Shown here piece by piece: positions 42,985 to 55,525 of a DNA stretch of 64,000 nucleotides. The notes under the pieces were generated by a model. The model saw only the letters and a program-made list of their open reading frames with translations, had not been told where the DNA came from and ran no database searches. The position numbers and the translations under genes are program-made. Source of the stretch: Dendrolimus kikuchii (taxonomy: Eukaryota; Arthropoda; Insecta; Lepidoptera; Lasiocampidae); the NCBI GenBank assembly GCA_019925095.2, contig CM034414.1:2458001-2522000 (forward strand). Reading direction: 5' to 3'. The stretch's first letter is position 1. Every line of letters starts with the position of its first letter.

Positions 42985-43700
42985 TGGAGCTAGTCGCCAT
43001 GTTGAAATTTCATATGAGTTGAGAGCTTTAAAAAAAATATATTCAAGTAATTCGTTAACGACGTTACTTTTAACGCTATAAATAAAATACATTTGGCCTC
43101 AGTCAATGAAATAAATAAATAAAATCATCCCAGATAGAACACGAGCTTTATAATATATTATTATCTTAGATTAATGTGATATATTCAAATGTCTGTGATG
43201 ATTATTCATAGATTGGCAACACCAGAGCGAACACGACGCTCTTTATTTCACATAAGATACGTTGGGAGCACTATATATTATGTAGTCAGCTTTAACCGTT
43301 ACGGAACTTCTCCATTTTCACAAAAACTCAGTATTCATACTATACACAAAAACACTTCTCAGTTTTTTCATTATAATATTACCGCATCGCCAGTACATGC
43401 AACAAGTCTTTTTATATTTCACTTCACATTGCCATTTGTCTCTTTTTGATTTTAAAAATATAATACATAGTAATTACAATCAGGCTAATGAAAGTAGACT
43501 GAACAAGCGTGGCAAATTTAATCAGTATGGCAACTCAAAATTACCATAGAGTATTTATACAATACATAAACAGTCAAATTTCTCTTTGAATTCAGTGTCT
43601 TCCTTCTATTGCTTTTTTCTCGAATGTGGAAATCATGTAAATAACTTCCGCACTTTTATGTTTTAAGTTCATAAATGATAAAACACAATAATAACAATCA
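42985..43700. other. No gene recognised
   Basis: AT-rich; open frames without family features. Confidence 0.35.
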
Positions 43701-43708
43701 GATGTCTC

Positions 43709-43990
43709 ATGACATTTTCATTTAGGTGTGCACTAAATCTTTGCTGTGTCAGACAGTTTCAGCATAGAAAAATATGGAATTTCAACCTCAAATTACCTAA
43801 GAAAGTTATGTCAACTATATACCTGCGTTTCGGCCACTGTTGCTTTCCTGTATTTCTTACAAAATTAAAAATTCGCAACAATTCTGTCTGTGAGTGTGGC
43901 TTAGCTGAATGTTCTGCCCATCATATTTTTTTAATCTCCCAATATTGTTTCTCCCCTCTACAGTATCTTACACAAAACATTTCCCAGACC
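43709..43990 (+). pseudogene. LINE C-terminal fragment with Cys/His cluster
   Basis: The plus strand reads KIWNFNLKLPKKVMSTIYLR, then FGHCCFPVFLTKLKIRNNSV and CECGLAECSAHHIF. This resembles the 'RLRFGHCCFP.FL.KI....N..CECG....ADHIFF.CP' ending of LINE ORF2 proteins. No RT domain remains; the frame decays after HHIF. Confidence 0.75.
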
Positions 43991-44582
43991 GGTCAATGTG
44001 GTCTTTCTCCTAACTCTAGCTGATAGTAGGCATGTACATACATAGTCAAAATTCTTAACAATAATTAACATCTATCTATAGGTAGTTAAACTAACATTCT
44101 ATGGTTGTGTTGTCTTCAGAATTTCAAAAAGTAATTTTGAAGATTACAGGTCAATTTTTTCTCTTTGTATTTATATTTTTATTTGCACCTGATAATTTAT
44201 CACCTACTGTGACATTGGCCAAATCAATGCAAATTACGTTGGAGCCATAACCTCTTCAAAAAGGAAGAAAGGAATGCCAACCTTATTTCATAAATTGTGG
44301 CACACAATTTCTTTTATAAATATGCCTTTTATCATGGTATTTTGTTGTTTTGTCTGTATCACATTTTTAGAAATAAATACTTTTCTTTCTTCTTCAAAAA
44401 CAATGTTTTGGTCAAACGATATTGACATTTGTATTATGATTGCCATGTAAAAAGTTTTGAGACTAATTTGAGTATCTATTATCATTAGCAAAACTTGTAA
44501 ACACTGTACAGACTAGGTCGACACTGGTATACTTTTATCCCAAAGTTTATACAAGTCATATCAAAATATTTAACTAATAATC

Positions 44583-44650
44583 TCAATTTGTAATTTTCAC
44601 ATCAATACATTCGCCACCCTCGAGTTCCAGCTCTTTCGGAGTGTTTTTAC
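44583..44650 (-). CDS. NFATC2IP/NIP45-like protein, exon 2 (last)
   Basis: The acceptor TTATTTCCAG precedes 68 bases that complete the split Gly codon of exon 1. It then encodes KNTPKELELEGGECIDVKI followed by TN and a TGA at 44585-44583. 'TP.EL..E.GECIDV' is the standard end of a SUMO-like domain (equivalent of 'TP..LDMEDGD.IDV'), so the splice is well supported by the protein fold. Confidence 0.85.
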
Positions 44651-45263
44651 CTGGAAATAACATGTTCTCATTCAAATTATATATCAAATACAGTGTAGGT
44701 GTGTTTCTGTTAGAAGGTTCCTAAGAAATTAAAATTTATTTGGGTCGAGAAGCAACTGACATAACTAAATTGCTTTTAGTGATAAGACCACCTACTGTGT
44801 TATCCTGCAGGAACGGAGAAAGAATACAACTCCCTGGGGCCGGGCGGCCTGTCGTAAGAGGCGACAAAACAACCCATAACAACCTTGAGTGATGTTCCAG
44901 CATTACTGACCAGGTTCCAGTCATCTTAAGACTCCTGACAGCCGGTCCTTCACACTGTCTTCTGATTAGAAGAAGTCACAAGAAACCAACCATCAAACTA
45001 TTTACTAAACATAACCAACACCCTAATCTGCACTATTACGAGGCACCATAGGAACTAGAGCAATAGGCACTCAAAGTGAAGTTTCTACACAAATCCCTGT
45101 CCTCCTTTATTTTTAAACAGGGAGTGGGAGTGTACCCACTAAAACCCCTTGGTGTTCTTTTCTTCGCTTTATGCCAGGACAGGAAAGTGGAAGCTTGAAA
45201 AGTGACTGTGGCCGAGTTCTATTTTTGCTCAAAGGTCATTAAAAATAAGACTTTAATACATAC
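44651..45263 (-). other. Intron of the NIP45-like gene
   Basis: 613 bp, donor GTATGT at its 5' end (45263) and acceptor AG at 44652-44651, phase 1. It has taken up a retroposon A copy (about 44808-44935) and, next to it, a fragment of GC-rich family E (45110-45190). Confidence 0.85.
44808..44935 (+). mobile_element. Retroposon family A copy in an intron, with internal deletion
   Basis: GCAGGAACGGAGAAAGAATA, GGGCGGCCTGTCGTAAGAGG and CCATAACAACCTTGAGTGAT. The middle block between ACAACCCA and TAACAACC is missing. Confidence 0.7.
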
Positions 45264-46362
45264 CATTGATTTGATCTCCATCAAAATAAAACTTTAAACT
45301 CTTCAAATCCACTTCTATATGTTCAGCAAACTTAACCATAGCTACATGCATCTTGTCTTCTATCTCCACAATTATTTCAAACGGTTTCTTTAAAGTCATA
45401 CATTGAAACTTTATATTTATCCCTTTTTGTGATTTCACCTTTTTATTTTTTTTCACCAACTGGCTTACGTCTTGATTGACAATGCCTCCGTCAATAAATT
45501 TAGCTATATTATAGTCTATCGAGTCTGGAGTATCGTCCATTGTAATAATTTTATCATTGTACATGAAGAACAGCTTATCTTTATCAACATTTTCCTTGTC
45601 AGAGAAATATTCATATACAGTAGTGAATTTTTGATATTTACGTAACATAAATTTCACTATTTCCACACTCTGCCAATAAACTTTCACTGAGTACTCTTCT
45701 ATATCTTCGATTGGTTCATCGTCAATAATGACTACATCATTTGTCTTTTGTTTAAATAATTCATAATTTTCTAATTGATCTGGATATTCATCTGTATTAC
45801 CGACACTGAATATTGGAAGATTATCTATCATGTAATGAGTTCTAGACCTACCTCTCCTAGTTCTACCACCTCTTTGAGATGTATTTCCTCTTGCAAGAAG
45901 ATTTTCAATAGAGTTAATGGAATTTCTACCTCTTCCACTTCGTTTATTGACTGGAGGTGTTTGCACAGCGTTATTGGCTTTTTTTCTATCCCTTCTAGTG
46001 TTGATAATATTCGTTGTAGTAACTTCAGATGAAATTTCAGAATTTTCTGTTTTTTTTCGTCTTGAACGCCTTATGGGTTGTCGGTTGTTTGGTTTGCTGT
46101 TTTGAGCTATAATTAAATCTAAATCAATCTCCTCGCTGTCATTTAAAGATACATTCTCCACTTCTACCAGGTTATCTAGGGTTGGGGTGCCTTTTAAAAC
46201 GTTTTCAGAGGTAACACAGTCTGTTTTTGAGTCTACACTTACACCAAGAACGTTTACACTTTTTATGCAGTCTATTTCATATTTACTTTTTATGCTTTGA
46301 AGTTTTTGTGCAACGTTGCCGTAACAATCGTCAGAGTCAGAAGAATTATATTCTTCAGACAT
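45264..46362 (-). CDS. NFATC2IP/NIP45-like protein with two SUMO-like domains, exon 1
   Basis: With exon 2 (44583-44650) this gives 1167 bases: 388 residues and a stop. I start at the Met of MSEEYNSSDSDD (46362-46360). The frame is open 30 codons further upstream to 46452, but that part looks like translated 5' UTR. Residues 1-130 are acidic and Ser-rich. About 85-175 are Arg/Lys-rich (RRSRRKK, GRGRN, RGGRTRRGRSR), probably a nuclear or nucleic-acid-binding tail. About 224-295 form a first ubiquitin-like domain (VKVYWQSVEIVKF...FMYNDKIITMDDTPDSI). About 315-388 form a second (INIKFQ...FEIIVEI...DLKSLKFYFDGDQINGKNTP). This order is that of Rad60/Esc2/NIP45 proteins, nuclear SUMO-mimic factors in genome stability and SUMO-pathway regulation. 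The C-terminal domain has no diglycine end and would not be conjugated. Identification is by pattern, not search. Confidence 0.82.
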
Positions 46363-46499
46363 ATTTCTTGATTTTAAAGTAAATAGTGTGGAATTCAAAA
46401 TATAAATAACACGATAATGACAAGTTGACAATCCTAAAATATAAAGTGACATTTGATAAGATTGACATCAAGTAGCGATAGTGTTTCTTAACAGATAAA

Positions 46500-48520
46500 T
46501 TTATTAAATTATCGATAAATATATAATCGATGAAATAGTATCAAAAAGTAATGCGATTCTTTTATTTTTATTCTAAGCATTGTCTATGATTTGGTGTATA
46601 ATAAAAAGTTTTTTATCTACGTGTACTAAATATTATTGTATTAAACACTATTCATAAATTCCCATGTTTTCACTCAAATAGTTAGATTAAAAACATGAAT
46701 TTGAAAATTGTTAATTACGTAATTAAACTTACGCCTAATGTCTGATATGCCTGTCTAAAAAAATTTTGATTTGATATTAGCAAAACTCATATTATAAACG
46801 TAATATATCGTACCATTCCTACGCCGTTCACCGGTGCCGAATTGCTACGACCAGTAAAAAAGTCATGATCTTACACATGTTTTAAAGTGGAACTGTGTGT
46901 TTCTATGGAAAATCTCAGCTTAGTAAAAAGTATTTTTTTAGCTTCTTAAATGTCTTCGTTATTTGCTAGTCCAAGATTTACGACTTGTTTTAAATAAATG
47001 AATAAATAAGCCAAATAAAAATTGTTTAAAATCTTTGTGAGCAAGCCATGAAATCCTAAAAAATATATCGTTATTTTGATTAGATTGATCATTACGCAAT
47101 TATCGTGGTCTACATAAATTCATATAAATTTTACGATCATTTTATGCATGGATTTAATAAAAATGGAATCTAATATTTTTTTAGTTATTTAATATAAGTG
47201 ATATCACTAGGAATATTTTCTATATCAATAAAATTTAAGACTAGTACTAGTTAACAAACTCTACAATTATATTGACCGATAAGTACGTACTGAAAAATAT
47301 AACGACTCTTTATGTTCTCCGTGTATTACTTTCCTTATGGTTATTATTCTACGCAAACACGTTACAGATAAGTTGCAATAATATATTATTAAAGCAGCAA
47401 TTAAAAATAAAGTGTGATAAAACAAGAATTTTCCAAAATCACTAATAAAACATATTTTTTTATTTTATTTATTTGTTGCTTCGTAGTAATAAAACCATTA
47501 TTATTAAATTATCAAATGATAATCTTAATCTTTTTATTATCTGATAAAAAGTCCATAAAAGTTTAAAATACTGAAAAGTTATTCCTATTATACACATATG
47601 ATGTTTATGATTTTATTAGAATTTTGTTATGGTTTTACAGCTGCGGGTTAGTTCTTTATATTGAACAAATAAATTGATAAACAATGTTTTAATTTAGGCA
47701 ACTCTTTGATTTAAGAAGATAAGAATTATATACAAATCATATATCGATAAACTGCATTTCGCACTAGTCGGTTTTTTACACGTGCGTTTTGTTTAAGCTT
47801 TATAATTTTTACACGACGTTTATATAGTTTTAACCCTTTAATAATAATAAATAAATAAAACTAAATATTAGGATTACAATTGAAGATAAAATATTCAATA
47901 AATGAAATTTAAATGCTGTGTTATCAATATTTTAGAGAAATACAATATTTAAAAGTCTGTTACAATAACTAGCCTGTATAGTTTTTAACGTTATGACGTA
48001 CGTATAGCTTTATCAATGATTTAAATAATTTATGTTATGGATTACTGGAAATGAGAATCAAAATATATTGATTATAACGAAGAAAACATATGATTAGGCT
48101 TTGCCTTACAAAATTATCTTTCATGTAAAAATATGAAATCAACGAGGGAAACGCGCAAATGACGAGGCTGTATGGTCTAGGATCTTTGCCTATTCTTCAA
48201 ATAATGAAGAACAAAAATCCTACTACTTTTTATCGTGTAAATTTCTATGAATAATGATATTATTATATCTTTTGTTAAAAATCTACTGCTTTAAACACCA
48301 AATTATAAAACTGGCCCCTCTGAATTTTGTTGACATTTAAAATTCAAAATATGTAACGGTTTCCACAATTCCTTTGTATTCTAGAGCAATCATCGCTGAA
48401 CTAAATAACTAAACGTCCGTATGGAATACGAATTCCTTACTAGAACAATGCATGTTTTCATCATTATGATTATTCTCGGCGTTCCACATACATCGTGAGA
48501 ACGCGAATAAAGCACGATAA
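46500..48520. other. Upstream flank of the NIP45-like gene; AT-rich, nothing recognised
   Basis: No TATA box at a convincing distance, no repeat family and no coding region supported in 2 kb. It would include the promoter of the minus-strand gene just above 46452. Confidence 0.4.
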
Positions 48521-48527
48521 ATAAGCC

Positions 48528-48664
48528 CACTCACTATCCTGCAGTGCAGTCCTACAGTAGGTGGTCAAGAGCCATTCTGCTCGGCGTTCCAGGACGCAAT
48601 GCAGGCTGCATCAACATTTCTGTTTTGCATTATGTGGAAGGCTGCCATGCAGGACAGTGAATGT
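48528..48664. mobile_element. MITE family G, copy 2
   Basis: CACTCACTATCCTGCAGTGC at the left and GCTGCCATGCAGGACAGTGA at the right are inverted. The interior has GAGCCATTCTGCTCGGCGTT as in the other copies. Confidence 0.7.
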
Positions 48665-49264
48665 GCTCCTTAAGCCTGAATATAGAATCGAATCATATAT
48701 TCTAGGTTGATTTTTGTCTCGTTATCTGAGTATTGTGGGCTTTTGACTCGAGAGAAAAGATTCGTAAACCTGAGAACGTATATATCTAATTTTTGTGCTT
48801 TTCTTCTCTTGTGTTGTGTTTTCGCGGTTTTCGTTAAAATGTCGATCGCCTATTAGACCCCGTTCAGCTGCTTAGAACAGAAATGTATCCCCAGCTTTAT
48901 ACATAAAATGTATTCTAGAATATCTACTACGAATTATGCATAATTTTAATTAGTCAGCATTTAAAGTCGGTTTCCTCAAACACTTCGGCTAGCCTTTAAA
49001 AAAATAATCCTTACTTTTTTATATTCAGCATTACTTTGTAATTTAAGTATTTTATAAAGAATGATTAACTTACTCACCTGTGTGTCAACAAGATAAACGC
49101 TTTTAATTAGGTTCTTACGTCTTTTCTATAAATAGCTTTACCTATTGAGTTATTTTGATTTTTATCTGTGTACAGATTTACAGATTATTAGATTTATTAT
49201 TATTTCTTTTTTTTAGATTGAGTATTAGATTAGATTCTATGAATTACAAATTCTTCTTTTGATT

Positions 49265-49530
49265 CGGAGTTTTTGGCGGGAACTGAAAGGGGATGTTGTT
49301 TTGTGCAGTTTTATTTTCTAAAAATGTGTAATTTTACTCTAAAATGAACAATAGTGTAGAATATTGATAGTTTTTGAGTAGTAATTATGTGTTTTTACGA
49401 GAAATGTGAACTATATAGCCAAATGTGGCCTTTCGAGTTTTCACAAGAACTCCGTTGAATGACGTCGATTGTAGCCTACAATACATACAACTAGGCTTAA
49501 AGGCCTAGTTGCCAAGCCTTAAAAATAAAA
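49265..49530 (+). mobile_element. SINE-like retroposon family B, short subtype, copy 4
   Basis: GGAGTTTTTGGCGGGAACTG to GTTGCCAAGCCTTAAAAATA plus an A run, flanked by CTTTTGATTC on both sides (about 49256-49265 and 49533-49542). The cleanest copy for defining the ends of the family. Confidence 0.9.
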
Positions 49531-49552
49531 AACTTTTGATTCCTACTTTATA

Positions 49553-49851
49553 TATAATTCTACTCTACGTGTGTATGTATATCACTGAATTAACATCTCT
49601 TAAACCGCTGGGTCGGTTTTGATGATTGTTTTATGCATGTTTGAGTGGGTTCCCGGATGGGTTAGATTCACAATTGGATCCGGCGCTGGAATCGGTTTCC
49701 AGGATTTTGATGACATTATTTGTTTATACTTGAGTGGGTTCCTGGAGGGTTTAAAGTAACAATTAGACCCAGTAGAAGGCACTGCAATTCTATTCTCTAG
49801 TTTCTTATTTTCTGAGGGCAGTACAACGTCTGTCAGGTTCGCTAGTCTTAT
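49553..49851 (-). mobile_element. RTE-type noncoding repeat
   Basis: TATATATAATTCTACTCTAC, AACCGCTGGGTCGGTTTTGA and the end AACGTCTGTCAGGTTCGCTA match 30995-31212 in layout. A TTGAGTGGGTTCC...GGGTTTA block is repeated within it. A 60-codon frame on the minus strand has no support. Confidence 0.6.
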
Positions 49852-49857
49852 TTATAC

Positions 49858-50045
49858 ACTAGCTGTTCCCGCGACTTTGTCCGCGTGGATTTTTCTAAGT
49901 TACTGCTTATAACATCAGCTATCTGCTATTGAAACTCCCGTCAAAATCGGCTCTGCCATTTCAGATTCATCAGTTGGACCAAACAGACAGACAGACAGAA
50001 ATGTTAAAAATTGATTTTTTATAAAATCATGGAAAAAGAATACGT
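49858..50045 (+). mobile_element. RTE-type noncoding repeat
   Basis: ACTAGCTGTTCCCGCGACTT, TTATAACATCAGCTATCTGC, CAAAATCGGCTCTGCC and (CAGA)n near 49985. It directly follows 49553-49851, whose end mirrors this start. Confidence 0.7.
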
Positions 50046-50755
50046 CTTCCATGATATAAGTATCGTATATATTTTCATATGTATTTAGTACAAAGCTGTT
50101 ATTTTGATATTACTAACAGACACTGCAATTTTATTTATTTGTACTTATATATTTCTTTACGAATCTACGATACACACTATCGTAGATTCGTAAACCACTC
50201 GACCGAATTTGCTATTATTTTTGTGTGTGTTTGAGTGGCTGCTTGGATGGTTTAGATTTACAATTTACGTAGGTATACAAATTTATGACGTTATAACTTT
50301 GTATGCTACTATAAAATCTTATTAGATTGCGTCGTTTTGTTTTTTGATTAACTTCACACTTTCTCCCAATTATTTGTCATCGGCACAATATGTCTTTTCC
50401 TTCCACATTCCTCTATTCTGACATACATCCTCTGTCACACTACAAATCATCATGTACTCCTTCACACCATCCATTCATCTCTTTTTTGCTCTACATTTAA
50501 ATTTGTACCTATCAATATTGCAGTTTCACATTCTTTTTGTCGCGTGACTTTCATCCCTCCTTATTACATGCCATTACCATCTTAATCTTCTTCCTCTGCG
50601 TTTTCCAATCACGGGTGCAACTTTCAAAGATCCCCTTACGTACTAGTTTCTCACCTTATCCATTTTTGTAACATCACACATCCACCTCAACGTTCTCACC
50701 TCAGCTGAGTGGAGATATTTGTTATATCTTTAGTGACCCAGCATTAGGATCTGTA
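50046..50755. other. No gene recognised; old repeats
   Basis: A short palindrome TATCGTAGATTCGTA region near 50160-50195 and an RTE-like block near 50195-50270. Otherwise nothing supported. Confidence 0.35.
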
Positions 50756-50762
50756 GGTATCA

Positions 50763-51417
50763 TCATCATTATATTAATACGTGAAGCAAAAACTTTGTAC
50801 CCATTTTTACATAAATTGCGCGGACGGAGGAGTATGAAATTTCGCACACTTATAGTTAATATACAGAGAGAGTGCAGAATGCTAATATTTTTTTAAAATG
50901 ATGCATAAAAAATACTACCATGTATTTGACACAGATACGCATATTAAATTACTAGCGGCCCCGTCAGACGTTGTCCTGCTCTGAAAAAATAAAAATCTAG
51001 GATCCGATCCTAGCGTCACCTACCGGTTCCAATTGTGGATTTAAATCATCCGGGGACCCACTCAAACACACAAAAACAAAATCACCAAAATCGCTCCCGG
51101 TGATTAGGACGATTCTAGAACCCGATCTCAGCGCCATCTACCGGTTCCAACGGGATAAAAAGTATCCTTTGTCCGTCTCCTGGTTCTAAGCTACCTCCCC
51201 ACCAATTTTCAGCCAAATCTGTACAGCCGTTCTTGAATTATAAATAGTGTAACTAACAAGACTTTCTTTTATATATGTAGATTATTATTGTTAAAGTCAA
51301 ATTAACAGTGTAGCCTTGGCCAAATCTGTGATTGTAGAAGTATATAGTCTTTGAATGTTCAAACTTATAATTTAAATTAATTATGGTCGAATTACGAGTA
51401 CTAGGCGACCACTAGTA
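50763..51417 (-). mobile_element. Family C element, right part, split by an RTE-type repeat
   Basis: 50763-50950 and 51289-51417 match the right arm of 36670-37563 (CAGAATGCTAATATTTTTTT, GTCAAATTAACAGTGTAGCC, GGCGACCACTAGTATTA). The intervening 50952-51288 begins ACTAGCGGCCCCGTCAGACG and ends ATATATGTAGATT, a nested RTE-type repeat. Confidence 0.75.
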
Positions 51418-51697
51418 TTAAGAAAGGTTTATATACCTGACCTTTTAGTTTGAGTGGCGTGCATTTATAATAATAATAATCTTTATTTGCCAGAATATAG
51501 TACAAAAGTTGTTACAATGATAAGTTGATGTCCTATACATTCTGCCATTTTCATGGTGTGCAAAAAATAAATATAATTGTAAATTAATTCAATATTTCTC
51601 ATTTATATTATTTGAAAAATCCGTTTTCTTTAACACAGCTATACTTATTTTTACAATCACTTAACGAAATTATTTATTAATATTTAATTATTTTACA

Positions 51698-51995
51698 TAC
51701 ATACATACATACATAACTTCACGCCAGTTCCCTTGCGGGGTAGGCACGAACAACAGAACGCCATTTAGGCTTATTCTTACACACCTCACTTGCTTCTTTG
51801 ACATTCATAACTCTTGTCATGCACGCTTGTCTGTTATTAAGGCTCCTGACATCACCTTCTGCTAGTACACGATCAATTTGATCATGGAAGGTGTGTCGTG
51901 GCCTTCCACGACTTCTGCATCCATTCACTTTTGCATTGTATATCTGTTTAGTCATTCTTTCATCATGCATTCTTTCCACAAGCCCGAACCACCCA
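51698..51995 (-). pseudogene. RTE-like LINE C-terminal end (family D)
   Basis: The minus strand is open for 86 codons: MERMHDERMTKQIYNAKVNG, CRSRGRPRHTFHDQIDRVLA, NNRQACMTRVMNVKEASEVC and WRSVVRAYPARELA, followed by the (TATG)n tail. It is the best-preserved of six family D ends in the window. No RT domain; 5'-truncated. Confidence 0.85.
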
Positions 51996-51999
51996 TATT

Positions 52000-52486
52000 T
52001 TCAATATTATTATTCCTTTAAATGTATATATTATATATTACCTATAATTTATTTTTACATAATATGTACTATGTTAATCAACTAAATCTACATGTCATGT
52101 CAATACGTATAAATTGTAAATTAAATTAATATTATTAAATAAAAGTCAATTATATCACATTTGTGCTCAGGTACTTGGTATTTTGTTAAAAAATCTAGGT
52201 CACAATAAGATTTTGGAATAGTCATTTTTATTATTATTATGTAATGTTTCAATTTATTTTATAATCAAAGAATTCGTTAATACTGTAAAATGTTTTATTT
52301 ACTAGCTAGTCATATAATTTATATTTAAATGAATTTATATTCATGCCTTTAATTATTTGCGGTATTTTGTTATATATTTTGCCACACATAATACATTTGT
52401 TACATGTCACACCTGTTATCTGTCTGTACTTCAGCCATGCTACATTTATTCTTCTCCTTTCATCATTTTCTATATCACCATTACTC
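52000..52486. other. AT-rich spacer
   Basis: No feature supported. Confidence 0.35.
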
Positions 52487-52495
52487 TGCCGTAGT

Positions 52496-53386
52496 CATAG
52501 CTGGGCATTAACTCGTTAATTCGTTAATCGTTAATTAACGAAGTTAACATTTTGAGTAACGGATTAACTTTTAAGTTAACTTAAAAATAAATATGTTAAC
52601 GGACTCGTTAACTTCCGTTAAATTTCCCAAAGTCCGTTAATCGTTAATCCAGCAACAAATCTTTAAAGAGCAAAGCTCAAAGTCTCGTCAAAATGTGGCT
52701 AGACATAAAGTCGAAAGACTCGTTAAATGATGCGGCATTCCTCGGGGGACAGATATTCGCAAATCTGTTAATTAAATATAACACTGCTATACCCTCAAGC
52801 GCTGCAGTTGGACGTCTTTTCTAAACGGGCAAGGATATACTACAGCCGAAACGAGCCTCGCTTTCAGACGAGAACTTCAACATATCAATGTTCATGAAGG
52901 GGGATATTCATATTATGCCAGATAACTAACTAAATTGACAGATAAATTGGACGGGTTATTATCGTTACGTCTAAGATGTATGTGGTCTATGTAGCAAGTC
53001 GTCTAAATAGCAATTGGTCATTATATTACTATCAACTCGTCTTAAAATTAGTTCGTCTAATAAGTGTTTCGTCAAGAACGCAACTAGTCTATCTTAATAA
53101 AATAAATTCTAAACCTTAATCCAAATGAATAAAAAAAACATTGTTTCTCAACATGTCTATATTAAACACTCTAATAATTATACCTGTCTTTTTTTGTTTC
53201 TAACCTGTTAACTTCCAGAACCAACAGTTTTTATAAGATTAAATTTTTATCACGTGTTAACGATTAACGTTAACTTGCGTTAAATTTTCTGAAATGTAAC
53301 GCTTTAACTTTTAACGAAGTTATTTTTTTCAGTAACGGATTAGCGATTAACGAAGTTAACTATTTGATTAACGGTGCCCAGCTATG
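52496..53386. mobile_element. hAT-type nonautonomous element with 8-bp duplication
   Basis: The ends CATAGCTGGGCA and TGCCCAGCTATG are exact inverted repeats. GCCGTAGT is duplicated outside (52488-52495 and 53387-53394). Both ends carry many subterminal GTTAAT/CGTTAA motifs, typical binding-site arrays of hAT elements. The 891-bp interior has no transposase. Confidence 0.92.
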
Positions 53387-53821
53387 GCCGTAGTGAACCG
53401 AGCGAGTGAACTCAGTTGATTTGAGAGTATACTTGTTATTGTAAATAATTATGTGTGTAGCGAACAATAAACATGTTTTTATCGTCTATCTAACTATATT
53501 ATGTATAATACAATTCAAGTCTAGCAATTTTTCTAAAAAGATAAAAATTTATGACGCCAATAATCGTTTGATTAGAATCACTTTGATAACAGGGCTTTTT
53601 CGGAAATATTTTTTTTTATCAATGATTAGTGAATTGTAATAAGAATCGCTTTAAACGTATTTAGCGGCATATTTTGCGTTGTGCAAGACGCTAATTGTAT
53701 TTAAGGGTGTTAAATACGTTTTATGTTTCTTAAATAAATTTAAGCAATCTTATGCTAGCGGCCCTAAGAATGACATTTGCCCAGTTTATTGTAATTCTAA
53801 AATGCTCCTACGTACTATAAC

Positions 53822-54290
53822 CAATGGCGTAGCTTGCCTTAGACGGGCCGTGTATTAAAATGTGTTAGGGGGCCCAAAAGATGGGTAAAGTGTTTAAAAA
53901 AAAAACAAACAAAAAATGCTCGAATTGAATTTAAAAAATTATATATTGATTATAAGTTATTACTTATACTTAATGCTCCTAGGAGCTAAGTTAGACAAAC
54001 AATTCAAATAGAAGATACACTTTTCTCGCCTTTTTTCGGCAAACTTATTTATCAAATCATCCATAGCTGAAGATGATTTCAGTTTTCTTAGATTTTCTGC
54101 CTCTATAGACAACAATGACAAGTCTAATAGTCGTTTCTGTTCACCCAGCAGTTATTCTCAAAAATGTTATTAATCTATAAGAGATTGTGGATAACATTTT
54201 ATGAATTTTTGCTTACACACTTTCGGGGCCCCTGTAGCCTGGGGACCCCGTATCATTGATACGGCTGATACGGCGGTAGCTACGCCCCTG
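53822..54290. mobile_element. hAT-like MITE with GGGGCGTAGC-type ends
   Basis: CAATGGCGTAGCTTGCC at the left corresponds to GGTAGCTACGCCCCTG inverted at the right, the common 'CAGGGGCGTAGC' hAT end. GGGGGCCC / GGGGCCCC blocks sit inside both ends. No intact 8-bp duplication was found. Confidence 0.65.
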
Positions 54291-54423
54291 TAGAACTAGA
54301 TGACATTGCAAATTATTCTTCACCTCACAACGATAACTAAATTGGATTTTTCAGTTTTCTAGTCTTAGTTCGTAATAGAGTCAGACGAAAGATTATGTGT
54401 AGAAGGAGCCTACGTAAAAAAAG

Positions 54424-54565
54424 CGTCCTGCATGACAGTACGCCTAGGAGTCCGCCGCGTAATGAAGGACTATGAATGTTGTTGCAGCCTGTATTGCGTC
54501 CTGCAACACCGAGCAGAATGCCTCTTGAAGCTTCCGCTGCGTGCGCTGCGTAAACGGTTAAAGTT
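54424..54565. mobile_element. MITE family G, copy 3
   Basis: GTCCTGCATGACAGTACGCC, CTATGAATGTTGTTGCAGCC and CACCGAGCAGAATGCCTCTT match the other copies; the right end is degraded. Confidence 0.6.
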
Positions 54566-55280
54566 TCGCAAAAATCATGTGTGACAGAATTGTTCCCCTT
54601 TAAAAGTTCTAAAAAAAGTCCGCGACAGCATATGTCTATCTTTTAAGGTTGGCTCACTATAACCTTTTTTATGCTAACCAAATTTGTTCTAAAATAATGC
54701 ATTATTTGCGAAGGTGTTTTTATAAACATGATATTAATCCTTATCCAAATAAATACGTTATTCATCACAAGTATTTAATTTAAAACAAAATTGCCGTTTA
54801 CATCATTCGATTCCAATGAATATCTTAGGAGATATCGCAGTTTTAAAATAACATCGCAGCAAAGTAATAATCAAGTACTGCGCGCGCATTTTTGATGTGC
54901 AAGGCCGGCGGGCACTCATGAGGGGGAAGAGCGGTGGCCCCAGTTAGCTCTGCGAGATACCATGCCGCGCGGTTCAGACGCGTGGTCGACTATACCTTAT
55001 ACATCAGAATAACACATAGGCTATAATTTATAAAGATATAGTGTGAATTATCCAAAATATAACGATTTTCCATCACCACGCGGGTGTAACCGCGGGCGCA
55101 GCTAGTATATTATATTTATACAGACAGCTAGATCCAAATACTATAGTTAGATTCGCCTGCTGACCTATATTATTAGATATGTTCATAATGAATAAAAGTG
55201 CCTTATAACTATACTCCTCTTCTTTAAATAGATTATACTTCCATAATTCTTATAGATGGGTAACCGAATTTATCACATTG
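54566..55280. other. No gene; one RTE-type repeat end
   Basis: 54985-55107 contains TAACACATAGGCTATAATTT and ends GGTGTAACCGCGGGCGCAGC, an RTE-type repeat. A GC-richer patch lies at 54890-54990. Nothing else supported. Confidence 0.4.
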
Positions 55281-55286
55281 TCCGTG

Positions 55287-55525
55287 CAGGAACGGAGAAA
55301 GAATTCAATTTCCTGCGGCCGGGCGGCCTGTCGTAAGAGGCGACAAAACAACCCACAGCTACCACCCATGGGCTAAAGTATGTCGCTATAACAACCTTGA
55401 GTTGTGTTCCGGCATTAGTGACCAGGTTCCAGTCTCCCTTAAGAGAGCAGCAGCGCTTTTGGTGTTCCAATTGTCTACAGGCCATCAAGTAGGCCGTCTG
55501 CCTGTATGCTAAACTCCTGCAATAA
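55287..55525 (+). mobile_element. Retroposon family A copy
   Basis: TGCAGGAACGGAGAAAGAAT to AACTCCTGCAATAAAACAAA. Two short internal gaps (near 55360 and 55470) relative to 56580-56885. Confidence 0.8.

Noticed and set aside
45775..46105. Plus-strand frames across the NIP45-like exon
   Set aside because: Shadows of the minus-strand gene.
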